NCBI GenBank assembly: GCA_937901265.1
Contig: CALCHA010000203.1
Coordinates: 1 to 5,657, forward strand
Origin: an uncultured Phycisphaerales bacterium
GTDB taxonomy: Bacteria > Planctomycetota > Phycisphaerae > WQYP01
DNA: 5,657 bases
Direction of reading: 5' to 3'
Shown here one piece after another: positions 1-5,657 of this stretch. The notes under the pieces are model-generated. The model made no database searches and had not been told where the DNA came from. It worked only from the letters and a program-made list of their open reading frames with translations. The position numbers were made by a program, and so were the translations under genes. Numbering within the stretch: the stretch's first letter is position 1; each line of letters starts with the position of its first letter.

Positions 1-333
1 GGTGGAGACCTGAAACTGGGCGTCGACCGGTTTGAGAAGCAGGAAATCCAGCGTCCCGCGCTGCACGTGCTGGACGATCCGCGAGAGGTTGGGAGAAAGC
101 GCGGAGGTGGTGAGGCCGTCCATCAGCGTGAAGAGGGCAACGACGAGATAGGTTTGATCGTGCGACCAGCCCGCGAACTGATAGCCCTTGTCGTAGAGGA
201 TGTCGATGGTGAAGAGGGTTCCCGCGAGTTGGCCCAGGGCGTAGAGGGTGGAGGTAATGAAGTTGGCGCGATACTCCATTTCGGAAGAGAGCGAGGCCGT
301 CCAGAAGCGGCGGAGGATGCGCAGGAGGTGCAT
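1..333 (-). CDS. ABC-2 type exporter, second permease subunit (partial, C-terminus outside window)
   Basis: The first 111 codons of an integral membrane protein are visible, read by translating the reverse complement from an ATG at 333; the frame is open to the window edge. The protein begins MHLLRILRRFW. A hydrophobic stretch lies at residues 24-46 and another at about 61-80. Residues 93-107 carry GTLDFLLLKPVDAQF, which resembles the G-x-L-x-x-LL-K/R-P motif of the permease encoded just upstream. This fits the ABC-2 permease group I know as COG3694 (family assignment from memory). The ATG lies 2 bp after the TGA of the upstream permease, with an AGGGGG Shine-Dalgarno-like run at 346-341, so the two are almost certainly co-translated. 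It should pair with that permease and the ATPase at 2620-3603. The substrate is unknown. A complete member would be roughly 260 residues. Confidence 0.87.
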   Translation of the reverse strand, partial: MHLLRILRRFWTASLSSEMEYRANFITSTLYALGQLAGTLFTIDILYDKGYQFAGWSHDQTYLVVALFTLMDGLTTSALSPNLSRIVQHVQRGTLDFLLLKPVDAQFQVST

Positions 334-335
334 GG

Positions 336-1139
336 TCAGGCCCCCTGCGCGGAGAATTGGCGGAGGCCGCGGCGCCACAGGATGGCCCCGAGGAACGAAA
401 AGCCGAGGAACCACGCCGCGATGACGGCGAACCCCTGCAGCAGACGCGGGTCGGTGGCGGTGAGCTTGCCCATCAGAATCTCGGCAGGGAAGCCGATCAT
501 GTAAGGAAACGGGGTCAGATTGACCAGATCACGGGCGCGCTGGGGGAAGTCGTCGAGGGGAACCGCGAGGCCGGAAAGAAAAATGTAGGGGAGGAAGGAG
601 AGCTGCTCAATCGAGCTGGCGCGTTCGAACCAGAAGCAGAGCATCGCGAGGCAATACTGGAGCGCAAAGCGGAGCGCGAAGGCGGCGTAGATGGCGGAGA
701 TGCCCAGGAGCAGTGACGCGGGAGAAGGGATCCAGCGGGCGCCCGGATAGAGGATGAAAAAAAGCAGCGTGACCAGAGCGAAGAACGGAAGGCGTGCGAG
801 CTGTTCGCCCAGGTGGGCGGAGATGTAGTGCCAGAGAGGATTGATCGGACGCAGGAGCAGGTAGGCGAGGCGGCCTTCGAGAATGTGCCATTCAAACTCG
901 TAAATCATCCAGACAGCGGTGAACTGCCTCACGACGAAGACGCAGAGGAAATAGCGGGCGTAATCGCGTGGCGACATGGCGAAGTGGCCGGCGGAGGCGG
1001 GATCGGTGGCGGCTTTTACCCAGATGCCCATCATGATGAAGGGCAGGACGTGGGCGATGACCCAGAGGTAGATTTCCGCGCGATAGGCGAGCATCAGTGC
1101 GTGCTGGGCGGAAATGAGTACGCGGAGTTTTTTTAGCAT
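336..1139 (-). CDS. ABC-2 type exporter, first permease subunit
   Basis: This 267-residue protein is an inner-membrane permease subunit. Hydrophobic segments fall at about residues 23-43, 62-80, 117-131, 141-170 (probably two helices), 182-195 and 234-254, giving about six spans as expected for ABC-2 permeases. The cytoplasmic motif EGRLAYLLLRPINP (88-101) parallels the KP motif of the next gene, and the family fits COG4587 (from memory). A GTG at 1154 would add five residues. I prefer the ATG at 1139 because the GTG lies inside a tandem repeat and neither start has a good Shine-Dalgarno sequence. The stop is 2 bp before the second permease. Its partner ATPase gene is not adjacent: the esterase gene at 1263-2525 lies between them. 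The only characterised relatives I recall are viologen-exporter subunits of Synechocystis; no substrate can be inferred here. Confidence 0.88.
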   Translation of the reverse strand: MLKKLRVLISAQHALMLAYRAEIYLWVIAHVLPFIMMGIWVKAATDPASAGHFAMSPRDYARYFLCVFVVRQFTAVWMIYEFEWHILEGRLAYLLLRPINPLWHYISAHLGEQLARLPFFALVTLLFFILYPGARWIPSPASLLLGISAIYAAFALRFALQYCLAMLCFWFERASSIEQLSFLPYIFLSGLAVPLDDFPQRARDLVNLTPFPYMIGFPAEILMGKLTATDPRLLQGFAVIAAWFLGFSFLGAILWRRGLRQFSAQGA

Positions 1140-1151
1140 CAACGATTTCAG

Positions 1152-1182
1152 CACGAAGACACGAAGAGACGAAGGACACGAA
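1152..1182. repeat. Degenerate tandem repeat of TTCGTGTC-type units
   Basis: On the minus strand this stretch reads as successive 8-9 nt units: TTCGTGTCC, TTCGTCTC, TTCGTGTC, then a partial TTCGTG. It fills the spacer just upstream of the first ABC permease and contains that gene's possible GTG start. The tandem pattern is directly visible. From memory, strings of this type occur as dispersed intergenic repeats in Verrucomicrobiota and some other environmental bacteria. Its function is unknown, and it may weaken translation initiation by displacing a ribosome binding site. Confidence 0.7.
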
Positions 1183-1223
1183 GTTCCTCCCCACCACGAT
1201 CACCACGACGACGACGGGAATTG

Positions 1224-1236
1224 GCCGCGGATGGAC
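1224..1236. repeat. 13-bp direct repeat, copy 1 (downstream of esterase)
   Basis: GCCGCGGATGGAC on the plus strand, identical to the copy at 2555-2567 in the same orientation. The two copies bracket the complete esterase gene. Copy 1 is followed by the similar stretch GGATGGCGGCAGATGG, so it may be part of a degenerate dispersed repeat rather than a target-site duplication. I saw no transposase or terminal inverted repeats. Confidence 0.6.
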
Positions 1237-1262
1237 GGATGGCGGCAGATGGTGGAGGAACG

Positions 1263-2525
1263 CTATTTTTTCTGGGCCGTGAGAAGGTAGTTGAAGTCGA
1301 GGCCGATGGGTTGCTTGGTGGAGTCAAGGTTCTGCGCGGGGAGCTCATCGAGAAGGTCCCTGGCCAACGGGAGGTTGGCCGTCTTGATGCCTTGGGCGAT
1401 GAGCTTGGCGAGTTCGTAGCCGCCGTAGGAGTTGAAGTGCGTATTGTCCGCGAGGGCGCCGGGGTGGCTGGTGAAAGTGTTGGCGGGATACTGCAGGAAG
1501 GCGGCCTTGGAGCCCTCTTCGCCGAGGGATTCGTAGAATTTGCCGGCAAGCTGGTTGAGGTCGATCAGCGCGATGTGGTCGGCGGCGGCGAGCTCGCGAG
1601 CGGCCTGGGGGTAGTCGCCGAGGTTGTTCTCGAGCTTGCCGTTGACGAAATTACGCCGCGGCATCGCCGTGACGAGAACCGGGGTGGCGCCCCGTTTTTT
1701 CGCTTCGTTAATGTAGACCTGCAGCGTGGTCTTGTACGTGGTGGCGGCGTCGGTGTGCAGCTTTTCGGCGGGTTTCTGGTCGTTGTGCGCGAACTGGATG
1801 AAGAGGTAATCGCCCGCTTTGAGCGTCGTGAGAATGTCTTCGAGGCGCTTTTCGTCGATGAAGGATTTGCTCGAGCGGCCCGAGGACGCGCGGTCCGCGA
1901 CCGCCACGGTCCCGGGTTTAAACATGAGCGGAAGCATCGACCCCCAGCTGGACCAGGGCGGCTGGTCCCAGTCGCAGGCGGTGGAATCGCCGGCAATGTA
2001 AAGGGTGGCGGCGGTCTCGTTGGGTTTGACATCATATTTCATCAACGAGGGGTTCTGCCCGACGATCTCAATCGTCAGGCGGCCATCGGTGTCGATGGGG
2101 ATAAGCAGCTTGTTGGTGTGAACGTTCACCGTGAAGGTCACCGGCAGAGACTGGCGGGGGTTCGTGTGGATGTTCGTGGCCATGCCGCGGTGGGCCTCGG
2201 CCTTGACCGAGACGTCGGTGGCCTTCGTGGGGTTGCCCAGGAGGAGCGTGACGTTGTAGTTGCCGTCCGGAACGTTGACGTCGAAACGCAGGTAGTCCGT
2301 CGCGGCGACGCCGGTGGCATTGCCGCGGAGGCTGGGCGAATCGACGAAGCCGTAGCCGTCGTCGGCATGGTAGGCGGCGGGAGCGCGGATGATCGGGGCG
2401 TCGCTGCCGGGGGAGCCCTGAAAGGTGAAGTGCTGCGTGCGCGAGCCGGCGGGATAGGGCACGCCGTCGGCATATGCGGTCGTGGTGGCGGCGGCGAGGA
2501 GCAGGACGACAAACAGGGGACGCAT
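1263..2525 (-). CDS. Secreted SGNH/GDSL carbohydrate acetylesterase (rhamnogalacturonan acetylesterase-like, CE12-type)
   Basis: This 420-residue exported hydrolase probably removes acetyl groups from pectic polysaccharide. Residues 1-19 (MRPLFVVLLLAAATTTAYA) form a signal peptide with a likely AYA|D cleavage site, and no lipobox is seen. Residues about 28-168 form a beta-rich, galactose-binding-like N-terminal domain, as in several bacterial members of this group. The SGNH fold follows: GDST with nucleophile Ser181, an oxyanion Gly216 in SSGRSS, Asn248 in the block III motif HND, and a C-terminal DNTH giving Asp360 and His363. All catalytic residues are present, so it should be active. I chose the ATG at 2525 because it starts the signal peptide and has AAAGGG at 2536-2531; an ATG at 2603 would add 26 residues ahead of it. 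The gene separates a transporter ATPase from its permeases. Substrate is inferred from family resemblance; xylan or another acetylated glycan is possible. Confidence 0.9.
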   Translation of the reverse strand: MRPLFVVLLLAAATTTAYADGVPYPAGSRTQHFTFQGSPGSDAPIIRAPAAYHADDGYGFVDSPSLRGNATGVAATDYLRFDVNVPDGNYNVTLLLGNPTKATDVSVKAEAHRGMATNIHTNPRQSLPVTFTVNVHTNKLLIPIDTDGRLTIEIVGQNPSLMKYDVKPNETAATLYIAGDSTACDWDQPPWSSWGSMLPLMFKPGTVAVADRASSGRSSKSFIDEKRLEDILTTLKAGDYLFIQFAHNDQKPAEKLHTDAATTYKTTLQVYINEAKKRGATPVLVTAMPRRNFVNGKLENNLGDYPQAARELAAADHIALIDLNQLAGKFYESLGEEGSKAAFLQYPANTFTSHPGALADNTHFNSYGGYELAKLIAQGIKTANLPLARDLLDELPAQNLDSTKQPIGLDFNYLLTAQKK

Positions 2526-2530
2526 GGAGA

Positions 2531-2536
2531 CCCTTT
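2531..2536 (-). promoter_or_regulatory. Ribosome binding site of the complete esterase
   Basis: The minus strand reads AAAGGG, five bases before the ATG at 2525. It decides the start in favour of the 420-residue protein with an intact signal peptide over the ATG at 2603. Confidence 0.65.
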
Positions 2537-2554
2537 CTTGATTGCAGCGACAAC

Positions 2555-2567
2555 GCCGCGGATGGAC
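2555..2567. repeat. 13-bp direct repeat, copy 2 (upstream of esterase)
   Basis: GCCGCGGATGGAC on the plus strand, an exact match to 1224-1236. It lies in the 94-bp gap between the ATPase stop and the esterase start. Similarity does not extend beyond the 13 bases on either side. I saw no convincing promoter or terminator in the rest of this gap. Confidence 0.6.
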
Positions 2568-2619
2568 AGCACCCGCCCCCCACATTGGTCCGTAACAAGA
2601 CAACGCTGGGGAGCGGCGA

Positions 2620-3603
2620 TTACTTCATCGTACCCTGAGTGAAGAGGTCCGCGATGATTTTTTCGATGGGCGGATCACTGATGGAAAGGTCGGCGATCGG
2701 GAGGGAGGCGAGGAGGCGCTGGACGGTGTCGGTGAGCAGCTCGCGACGAATGATCAGAGACGCGGCGCGGCCTTCGGCGGATTCGACTTCGCCGAAGGCG
2801 GCCAGCGATTCGCGGTCCACCGGCTCCGTCAGGTCCAGCTTCACTTCGCGGTAGGGAGCGAAGCGGTCGATGATGCCCGCGAGGGGGCCATCGTAGAACA
2901 GGCGGCCCTGGTGAATGAGCAGGACCCGCTTGCACAGGGCCGTGATGTCGGCCATGTAATGGCTGGTGAGGAGGATGGTGGCGTTGTAGCGGCGGTTATA
3001 TTCGCGGAGGAAGTTGCGGACCGCGACCTGCGCGTTCACGTCGAGCCCGAGCGTGGGTTCGTCGAGGAAGAGGACCTCGGGGCGGTGGAGGAGCGAGGCC
3101 ATGAGTTCGCATTTCATCCGTTCGCCCAGGGAGAGCTTGCGGACGGGCTGGGACAGTTCCTTGGTGAGGTTGAGGAGTTCCGAGAGTTCCGCAATGCGCG
3201 ATTGGAGTTCAGACTCGGGGATGTCGTAAATAGCGCCGTTGATGGCAAACGATTCGTTTGCGGGTAGATCCCAGAGAAGCTGTTGCTTGTTGCCCATGAC
3301 CATGGTGATGCGCCGGAGGAAGGCGTTGTGGCGTTGAAACGGGATGTGCCCGGCGACGGAAAGCGTGCCCGCGGACGGGTGGATGAGACCGGTGAGCATT
3401 TTGAGGGTCGTTGTCTTGCCAGCACCGTTGGGGCCGAGGAAGCCGACGACTTCGCCCGGCTCGATGGAGAAGGAGAGGGGTTTGACGGCGTCGACGCTGC
3501 GGTAGGTGCGCCGGAAGAAATGCTTGAGGGCGTTGGCGAAGCCGGGCTGGCTGGCCGAGACCTGGAAGGATTTGGCGAGGTCGGAGACCTGCACAATGGG
3601 CAT
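2620..3603 (-). CDS. ABC-2 type exporter, ATP-binding subunit
   Basis: This 327-residue cytoplasmic ATPase should energise the complex formed with the two permeases at 1-1139. All nucleotide-binding motifs are intact: Walker A GPNGAGKTT at 57-65, Q-loop glutamine in GNKQQLLW near 107-108, signature LSLGE at 157-161, Walker B VLFLDEP at 177-183 with catalytic Glu182, D-loop GLD at 186-188 and switch His215 in TSH. The N-terminal stretch between residues 10 and 40 (including FANALKHFFRR) and the C-terminal extension after about residue 245 fit the COG4586 group (from memory), which is longer than a minimal ABC domain. The ATG at 3603 lies 53 bp after folA, so read-through from thyA-folA is plausible. 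The Shine-Dalgarno sequence is weak. Oddly, the next gene is an esterase and the permeases come after it. The substrate is unknown. Confidence 0.93.
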   Translation of the reverse strand: MPIVQVSDLAKSFQVSASQPGFANALKHFFRRTYRSVDAVKPLSFSIEPGEVVGFLGPNGAGKTTTLKMLTGLIHPSAGTLSVAGHIPFQRHNAFLRRITMVMGNKQQLLWDLPANESFAINGAIYDIPESELQSRIAELSELLNLTKELSQPVRKLSLGERMKCELMASLLHRPEVLFLDEPTLGLDVNAQVAVRNFLREYNRRYNATILLTSHYMADITALCKRVLLIHQGRLFYDGPLAGIIDRFAPYREVKLDLTEPVDRESLAAFGEVESAEGRAASLIIRRELLTDTVQRLLASLPIADLSISDPPIEKIIADLFTQGTMK

Positions 3604-3656
3604 AGGGACTCGGCCTTGAACAGGTCAGGAAGGAGACACCGAGGGATGGCACGGCG

Positions 3657-4157
3657 TTACGATCTTCTGGAAGCCGGCTCGGCGCGGTCGTAAATGACGA
3701 ACTCGAGGTCTTTAACGAGTTCGTGGCTGACCAGGCACCATTCGGTCTGGTCCCAGGGAGGAAAGAAGGTGTCGCCCTGAAAGGGAAAGTCGCGTTGGAC
3801 GTAGGTGACGTACAGGCGGTGGGCCTTTTTGAACGCCTCGGCATAGATTTCAGTGCCGCCCGCGATGAAGCATTCCGTTTCATTGCCCGCGCTGGCGGCG
3901 TCGAGGGCGCCGTCGAGGGAGTGGAACCACTCGACGTTTTCCGTTTTAGGGGGGTTGAGATTGCGGCTGACGACGAGGTTGCGGCGGCCGGGAAGGGCGC
4001 GGCCGATGGAGCTGAACGTTTTGCGCCCCATGATGATCGCGTGGCCCATCGTCAGGCGGCGGAACCGCTTGAGGTCCTCGGGCAGATACCACGGCAGGCG
4101 TCCGGCGGCACCGATCAGGCGGTCGGGGGTCATGGCGACGATGATGGAAATGAGCAT
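3657..4157 (-). CDS. folA: Dihydrofolate reductase
   Basis: This 166-residue cytoplasmic enzyme reduces 7,8-dihydrofolate to tetrahydrofolate with NADPH. It is slightly longer than the 159-residue E. coli enzyme. Substrate-site features are visible: LPWYLPEDL at 21-29, in which Asp28 corresponds to E. coli Asp27 and Trp23 to Trp22; MGRKTFSSIGRALPGR at 43-58, contacting cofactor and substrate; and IAGGTEIY at 98-105, the cofactor-binding double glycine. The start MLISIIVAM fits the first beta strand of the family, so the ATG at 4157 is well supported, although no strong Shine-Dalgarno sequence precedes it. It begins 5 bp after the thyA stop and is probably translationally coupled to it. Its job is to recycle the dihydrofolate that ThyA releases. 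Nothing suggests a resistance-type variant, but susceptibility to antifolates cannot be read from this. Confidence 0.97.
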   Translation of the reverse strand: MLISIIVAMTPDRLIGAAGRLPWYLPEDLKRFRRLTMGHAIIMGRKTFSSIGRALPGRRNLVVSRNLNPPKTENVEWFHSLDGALDAASAGNETECFIAGGTEIYAEAFKKAHRLYVTYVQRDFPFQGDTFFPPWDQTEWCLVSHELVKDLEFVIYDRAEPASRRS

Positions 4158-4162
4158 GTTGA

Positions 4163-5038
4163 CTACACCGCAACTTTGAAGGCAATCGATGGATGCGGGT
4201 CATACCCTTCCACCCGGAAATCTTCAAACGCCAGCTGGGCGAAAGGCTTGCGTGCAATGTGCAGACGCGGGAGCGGGCGGAGGGCTCGGGTCAGCTGTTC
4301 GCGCAGCCCGGCGACATGATCGTAGGCCGCCATGGGGGACGAGGAATCGGCGGCGTAGATGTGCGCGTCGACGATGGTGTGCGCGAAGTGGCCGAGGCCC
4401 AGGCCCACCTCCTGGGCGATCATCTGCGTGAGCGTGGCGTAGCAGGCGAGGTTGAAGGGAATGCCCAGGGCGATGTCGCCGGACCGCTGCGTGAGGTGGC
4501 AATTGAGCCGCCGCGGGCTCCCCGTTTCATCGGGACTGACGTTGAAGGCGAAGGTGTAATGGCAGGGCGGCAGCTTGGAGCGCTCGGCGTTCCCGGGCTC
4601 CCACGCCGTGACGACGAGGCGGCGCGAGAACGGATTGCGGCGGATCTCGTCGATCACGTACTGGATCTGGTCGATTTCCTCGACGGGAGCCGTTTCACCG
4701 GGGGCGAGCGGGGCGTGGGACTTCTGCACCGGATGGGGGAAGCGCCGCCAGTAACGGCCATACGCGGTTTCCAGGTCGCCCTTTTCGTCGGCCCAGGCGT
4801 CCCAGATTTTCGTGACCTTGCGCAGGTTGCGAATGTGGTCGTCGCCCGAGAGATACCACAGCAGCTCATGCAGACAGGCGTTGAAGTTGACCCTCTTGCT
4901 GGTCAGCAGCGGAAAGCCCGCCGCGAGGTCAACCTTGTAGAACGCTCCGAAATAGGAGAGCGTGTCGACGCCGGTGCGTGAGGGCTTGCGGACGCCCTTT
5001 TCGAGGACGAGGCGGACCAGGTCGAGATATTCCTTCAT
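4163..5038 (-). CDS. thyA: Thymidylate synthase
   Basis: This 291-residue cytoplasmic enzyme methylates dUMP to dTMP using methylenetetrahydrofolate and yields dihydrofolate, the substrate of the next gene product. Arg21 of the phosphate-binding SRTG motif is present, as are IWDAWADEKGDL at 78-89, SRR at 138-140, catalytic Cys159 in PPCH, QRSGD at 184-188, Asn196 in GIPFN, and DAHIY at 224-228. The C-terminus EGYDPHPSIAFKVAV is the usual closing segment ending in the conserved hydrophobic residue. Compared by eye with the 264-residue E. coli enzyme, it carries about 14 extra residues near 104-120, about 6 near 168-177 and about 10 near 229-240. The ATG at 5038 has a GGAG ribosome binding site six bases upstream. 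It leads an apparent operon with folA and perhaps the downstream ATPase gene. Confidence 0.97.
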   Translation of the reverse strand: MKEYLDLVRLVLEKGVRKPSRTGVDTLSYFGAFYKVDLAAGFPLLTSKRVNFNACLHELLWYLSGDDHIRNLRKVTKIWDAWADEKGDLETAYGRYWRRFPHPVQKSHAPLAPGETAPVEEIDQIQYVIDEIRRNPFSRRLVVTAWEPGNAERSKLPPCHYTFAFNVSPDETGSPRRLNCHLTQRSGDIALGIPFNLACYATLTQMIAQEVGLGLGHFAHTIVDAHIYAADSSSPMAAYDHVAGLREQLTRALRPLPRLHIARKPFAQLAFEDFRVEGYDPHPSIAFKVAV

Positions 5039-5044
5039 CGCGGG

Positions 5045-5048
5045 CTCC
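5045..5048 (-). promoter_or_regulatory. Ribosome binding site of thyA
   Basis: GGAG on the minus strand, six bases before the ATG at 5038. A TAGAAT hexamer at 5080-5075 could be a -10 element for a promoter reading into thyA, but no matching -35 box was found at 16-18 bp spacing, so I do not call a promoter. Confidence 0.6.
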
Positions 5049-5088
5049 GCCAGGGCAGGTTTACAACGAGGCGGATTCTAACGCGCTG

Positions 5089-5122
5089 GCCACGGCCCGT
5101 CTCGCTTGTGCCAGACGGTGGC
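5089..5122 (-). other. Possible hairpin in the esterase-thyA gap
   Basis: GCCAC (5089-5093) can pair with GTGGC (5118-5122), and CGTCT (5098-5102) with AGACG (5113-5117). This gives two stacked 5-bp stems with a 4-base bulge (GGCC) and a 10-base loop. No T-tract follows on the minus strand, so it is not a typical intrinsic terminator. It could be a weak or factor-dependent end for the upstream esterase transcript or a leader structure for thyA. In GC-rich DNA chance pairing is also possible. Confidence 0.3.
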
Positions 5123-5194
5123 GAACTGCGAATAGTCTAGCCGGGGCCAGGGGCGAATCGGTCGCTTCCTTACGGGCGCGGCTCTGCTCTTCTA

Positions 5195-5657
5195 TCAGCT
5201 TCCCAGTGGCGTCATGGTCAATTTGACGGTGCTGGGCGGGACCTTGAACTCCGATTCCGACTGGAAGTCAGGATGGGCGGGGTCAAAGGGCTTGACCTCC
5301 TCCTTGATGTGTTTGGCGAGCTCGGGGCAGCTCTGGCGAATGCCTTCGGTGACGCAGCGGGCGAGCTCGTACGCACCCATGGGGCTGTGGTGCGTGCCGT
5401 CGTGCTTGCCTTCGGGGGTTTGGTGCTCGAAGAGCTGGTTGGAACCCACCTCCCCGAGCGCCTCATAAAGGGTCGCGCTCATCTTGTTGAGGTCGACCAG
5501 CGGGACCTTATCGAGTTGGGCCACCGCGCGGACCTTGTCGGGATAGGGAGCGAGGCTGTCGGTCACCTTGCCATTCGTGAAGGTGTGCCGATTCATCGGC
5601 GTGCAGATGATGACCGTGGCACCCTTTTCGCGAATCTGCTTGACCCAGGATTCCAGG
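5195..5657 (-). CDS. SGNH/GDSL carbohydrate acetylesterase, C-terminal part (partial, N-terminus outside window)
   Basis: The frame is open from the window edge to a TGA at 5197-5195, giving 153 visible residues. The ATG at 5596 is internal: in-frame codons upstream encode WVKQIREKGATVIICTP, which aligns with the same region of the esterase at 1263-2525 (YINEAKKRGATPVLVTA). Further matches are NGK, a YP, L-DLN, YE-LGE-GS and a G-YELA stretch. The catalytic Asp and His are present in DGTH. The GDS serine block lies outside the window, so activity cannot be confirmed. The loop before DGTH is shorter than in the complete paralogue, and the tail (about the last 35 residues, with DPAHPDFQSESEFKVPPS) differs. 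Rhamnogalacturonan acetylesterase-like function is inferred from family resemblance. The gene is followed by a 156-bp gap before thyA, so it is probably a separate transcription unit or the last gene of an upstream cluster. Confidence 0.85.
   Translation of the reverse strand, partial: LESWVKQIREKGATVIICTPMNRHTFTNGKVTDSLAPYPDKVRAVAQLDKVPLVDLNKMSATLYEALGEVGSNQLFEHQTPEGKHDGTHHSPMGAYELARCVTEGIRQSCPELAKHIKEEVKPFDPAHPDFQSESEFKVPPSTVKLTMTPLGS

Noticed and set aside
67..504. Plus-strand reading frame opposite the two permeases
   Set aside because: It spans the junction of two well-supported minus-strand membrane protein genes, and its translation is charged and repetitive with no domain.
1198..1216. 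Triplet run (CGTCGTCGT and GTGGTG on the minus strand) as a possible microsatellite
   Set aside because: It is too short (about three perfect units) to call a microsatellite; it is mentioned only as part of the repeat-like spacer.
2526..2603. N-terminal extension of the esterase from the ATG at 2603
   Set aside because: It would place 26 residues including several Cys and Arg before a clear signal peptide; the ATG at 2525 has a better ribosome binding site.
1221..2642. Long plus-strand reading frame (473 codons) opposite the esterase
   Set aside because: It lies antisense to a protein with a signal peptide and intact SGNH motifs. Its translation is rich in Gly, Val, Glu and Arg with no recognisable domain, as expected of an antisense shadow in GC-rich DNA.
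3209..3883. Minus-strand frame overlapping the ATPase and folA in another frame
   Set aside because: Its composition is Arg/Pro/Ser-rich, as in frame-shifted GC-rich coding DNA, and it would overlap two complete conserved genes.
4193..4981. Plus-strand reading frame (262 codons) opposite thyA
   Set aside because: It is antisense to an unambiguous thymidylate synthase and has low-complexity composition without motifs.
5103..5120. Possible sigma-54 promoter (TGGCAC) upstream of thyA
   Set aside because: TGGCAC is present on the minus strand, but the expected TTGC element five bases further on is absent.

Overview
The window looks like chromosomal DNA from a GC-rich bacterium. Every gene I accept lies on the minus strand, so transcription runs from high to low coordinates. 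Two carbohydrate esterases resembling the rhamnogalacturonan acetylesterase group suggest a plant-polysaccharide degrader. Together with a degenerate TTCGTGTC-type intergenic repeat, which I associate from memory with Verrucomicrobiota, they make a member of that phylum (perhaps Opitutaceae-like) my best guess. This is inference; there is no rRNA or other phylogenetic marker here.

Layout in transcription order: (1) the C-terminal 153 residues of an SGNH/GDSL acetylesterase (5657-5195, N-terminus outside the window); (2) a 156-bp gap with a possible hairpin and the thyA ribosome binding site; (3) thyA, thymidylate synthase (5038-4163); (4) folA, dihydrofolate reductase (4157-3657), 5 bp after thyA; (5) the ATPase of an uncharacterised ABC-2 type exporter (3603-2620); (6) a complete secreted SGNH acetylesterase with an N-terminal beta-rich domain (2525-1263); (7) a short spacer with two kinds of repeat-like sequence; (8) the first ABC-2 permease (1139-336); (9) the start of the second ABC-2 permease (333-1, C-terminus outside the window).

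thyA and folA form a functional pair: ThyA makes dTMP and releases dihydrofolate, and FolA reduces it back to tetrahydrofolate. The ATPase and the two permeases match the usual three-part set of COG4586, COG4587 and COG3694 type (family names from memory), which presumably assemble into one inner-membrane complex. The notable oddity is that the complete esterase gene sits between the ATPase and its permeases. An identical 13-bp direct repeat lies on each side of that esterase, and a second, paralogous esterase lies just upstream of thyA. No CRISPR array, tRNA, rRNA, transposase or phage gene was seen. No stretch of more than about 160 bp lacks a gene. Apart from the interrupted transporter set, the region is ordinary.
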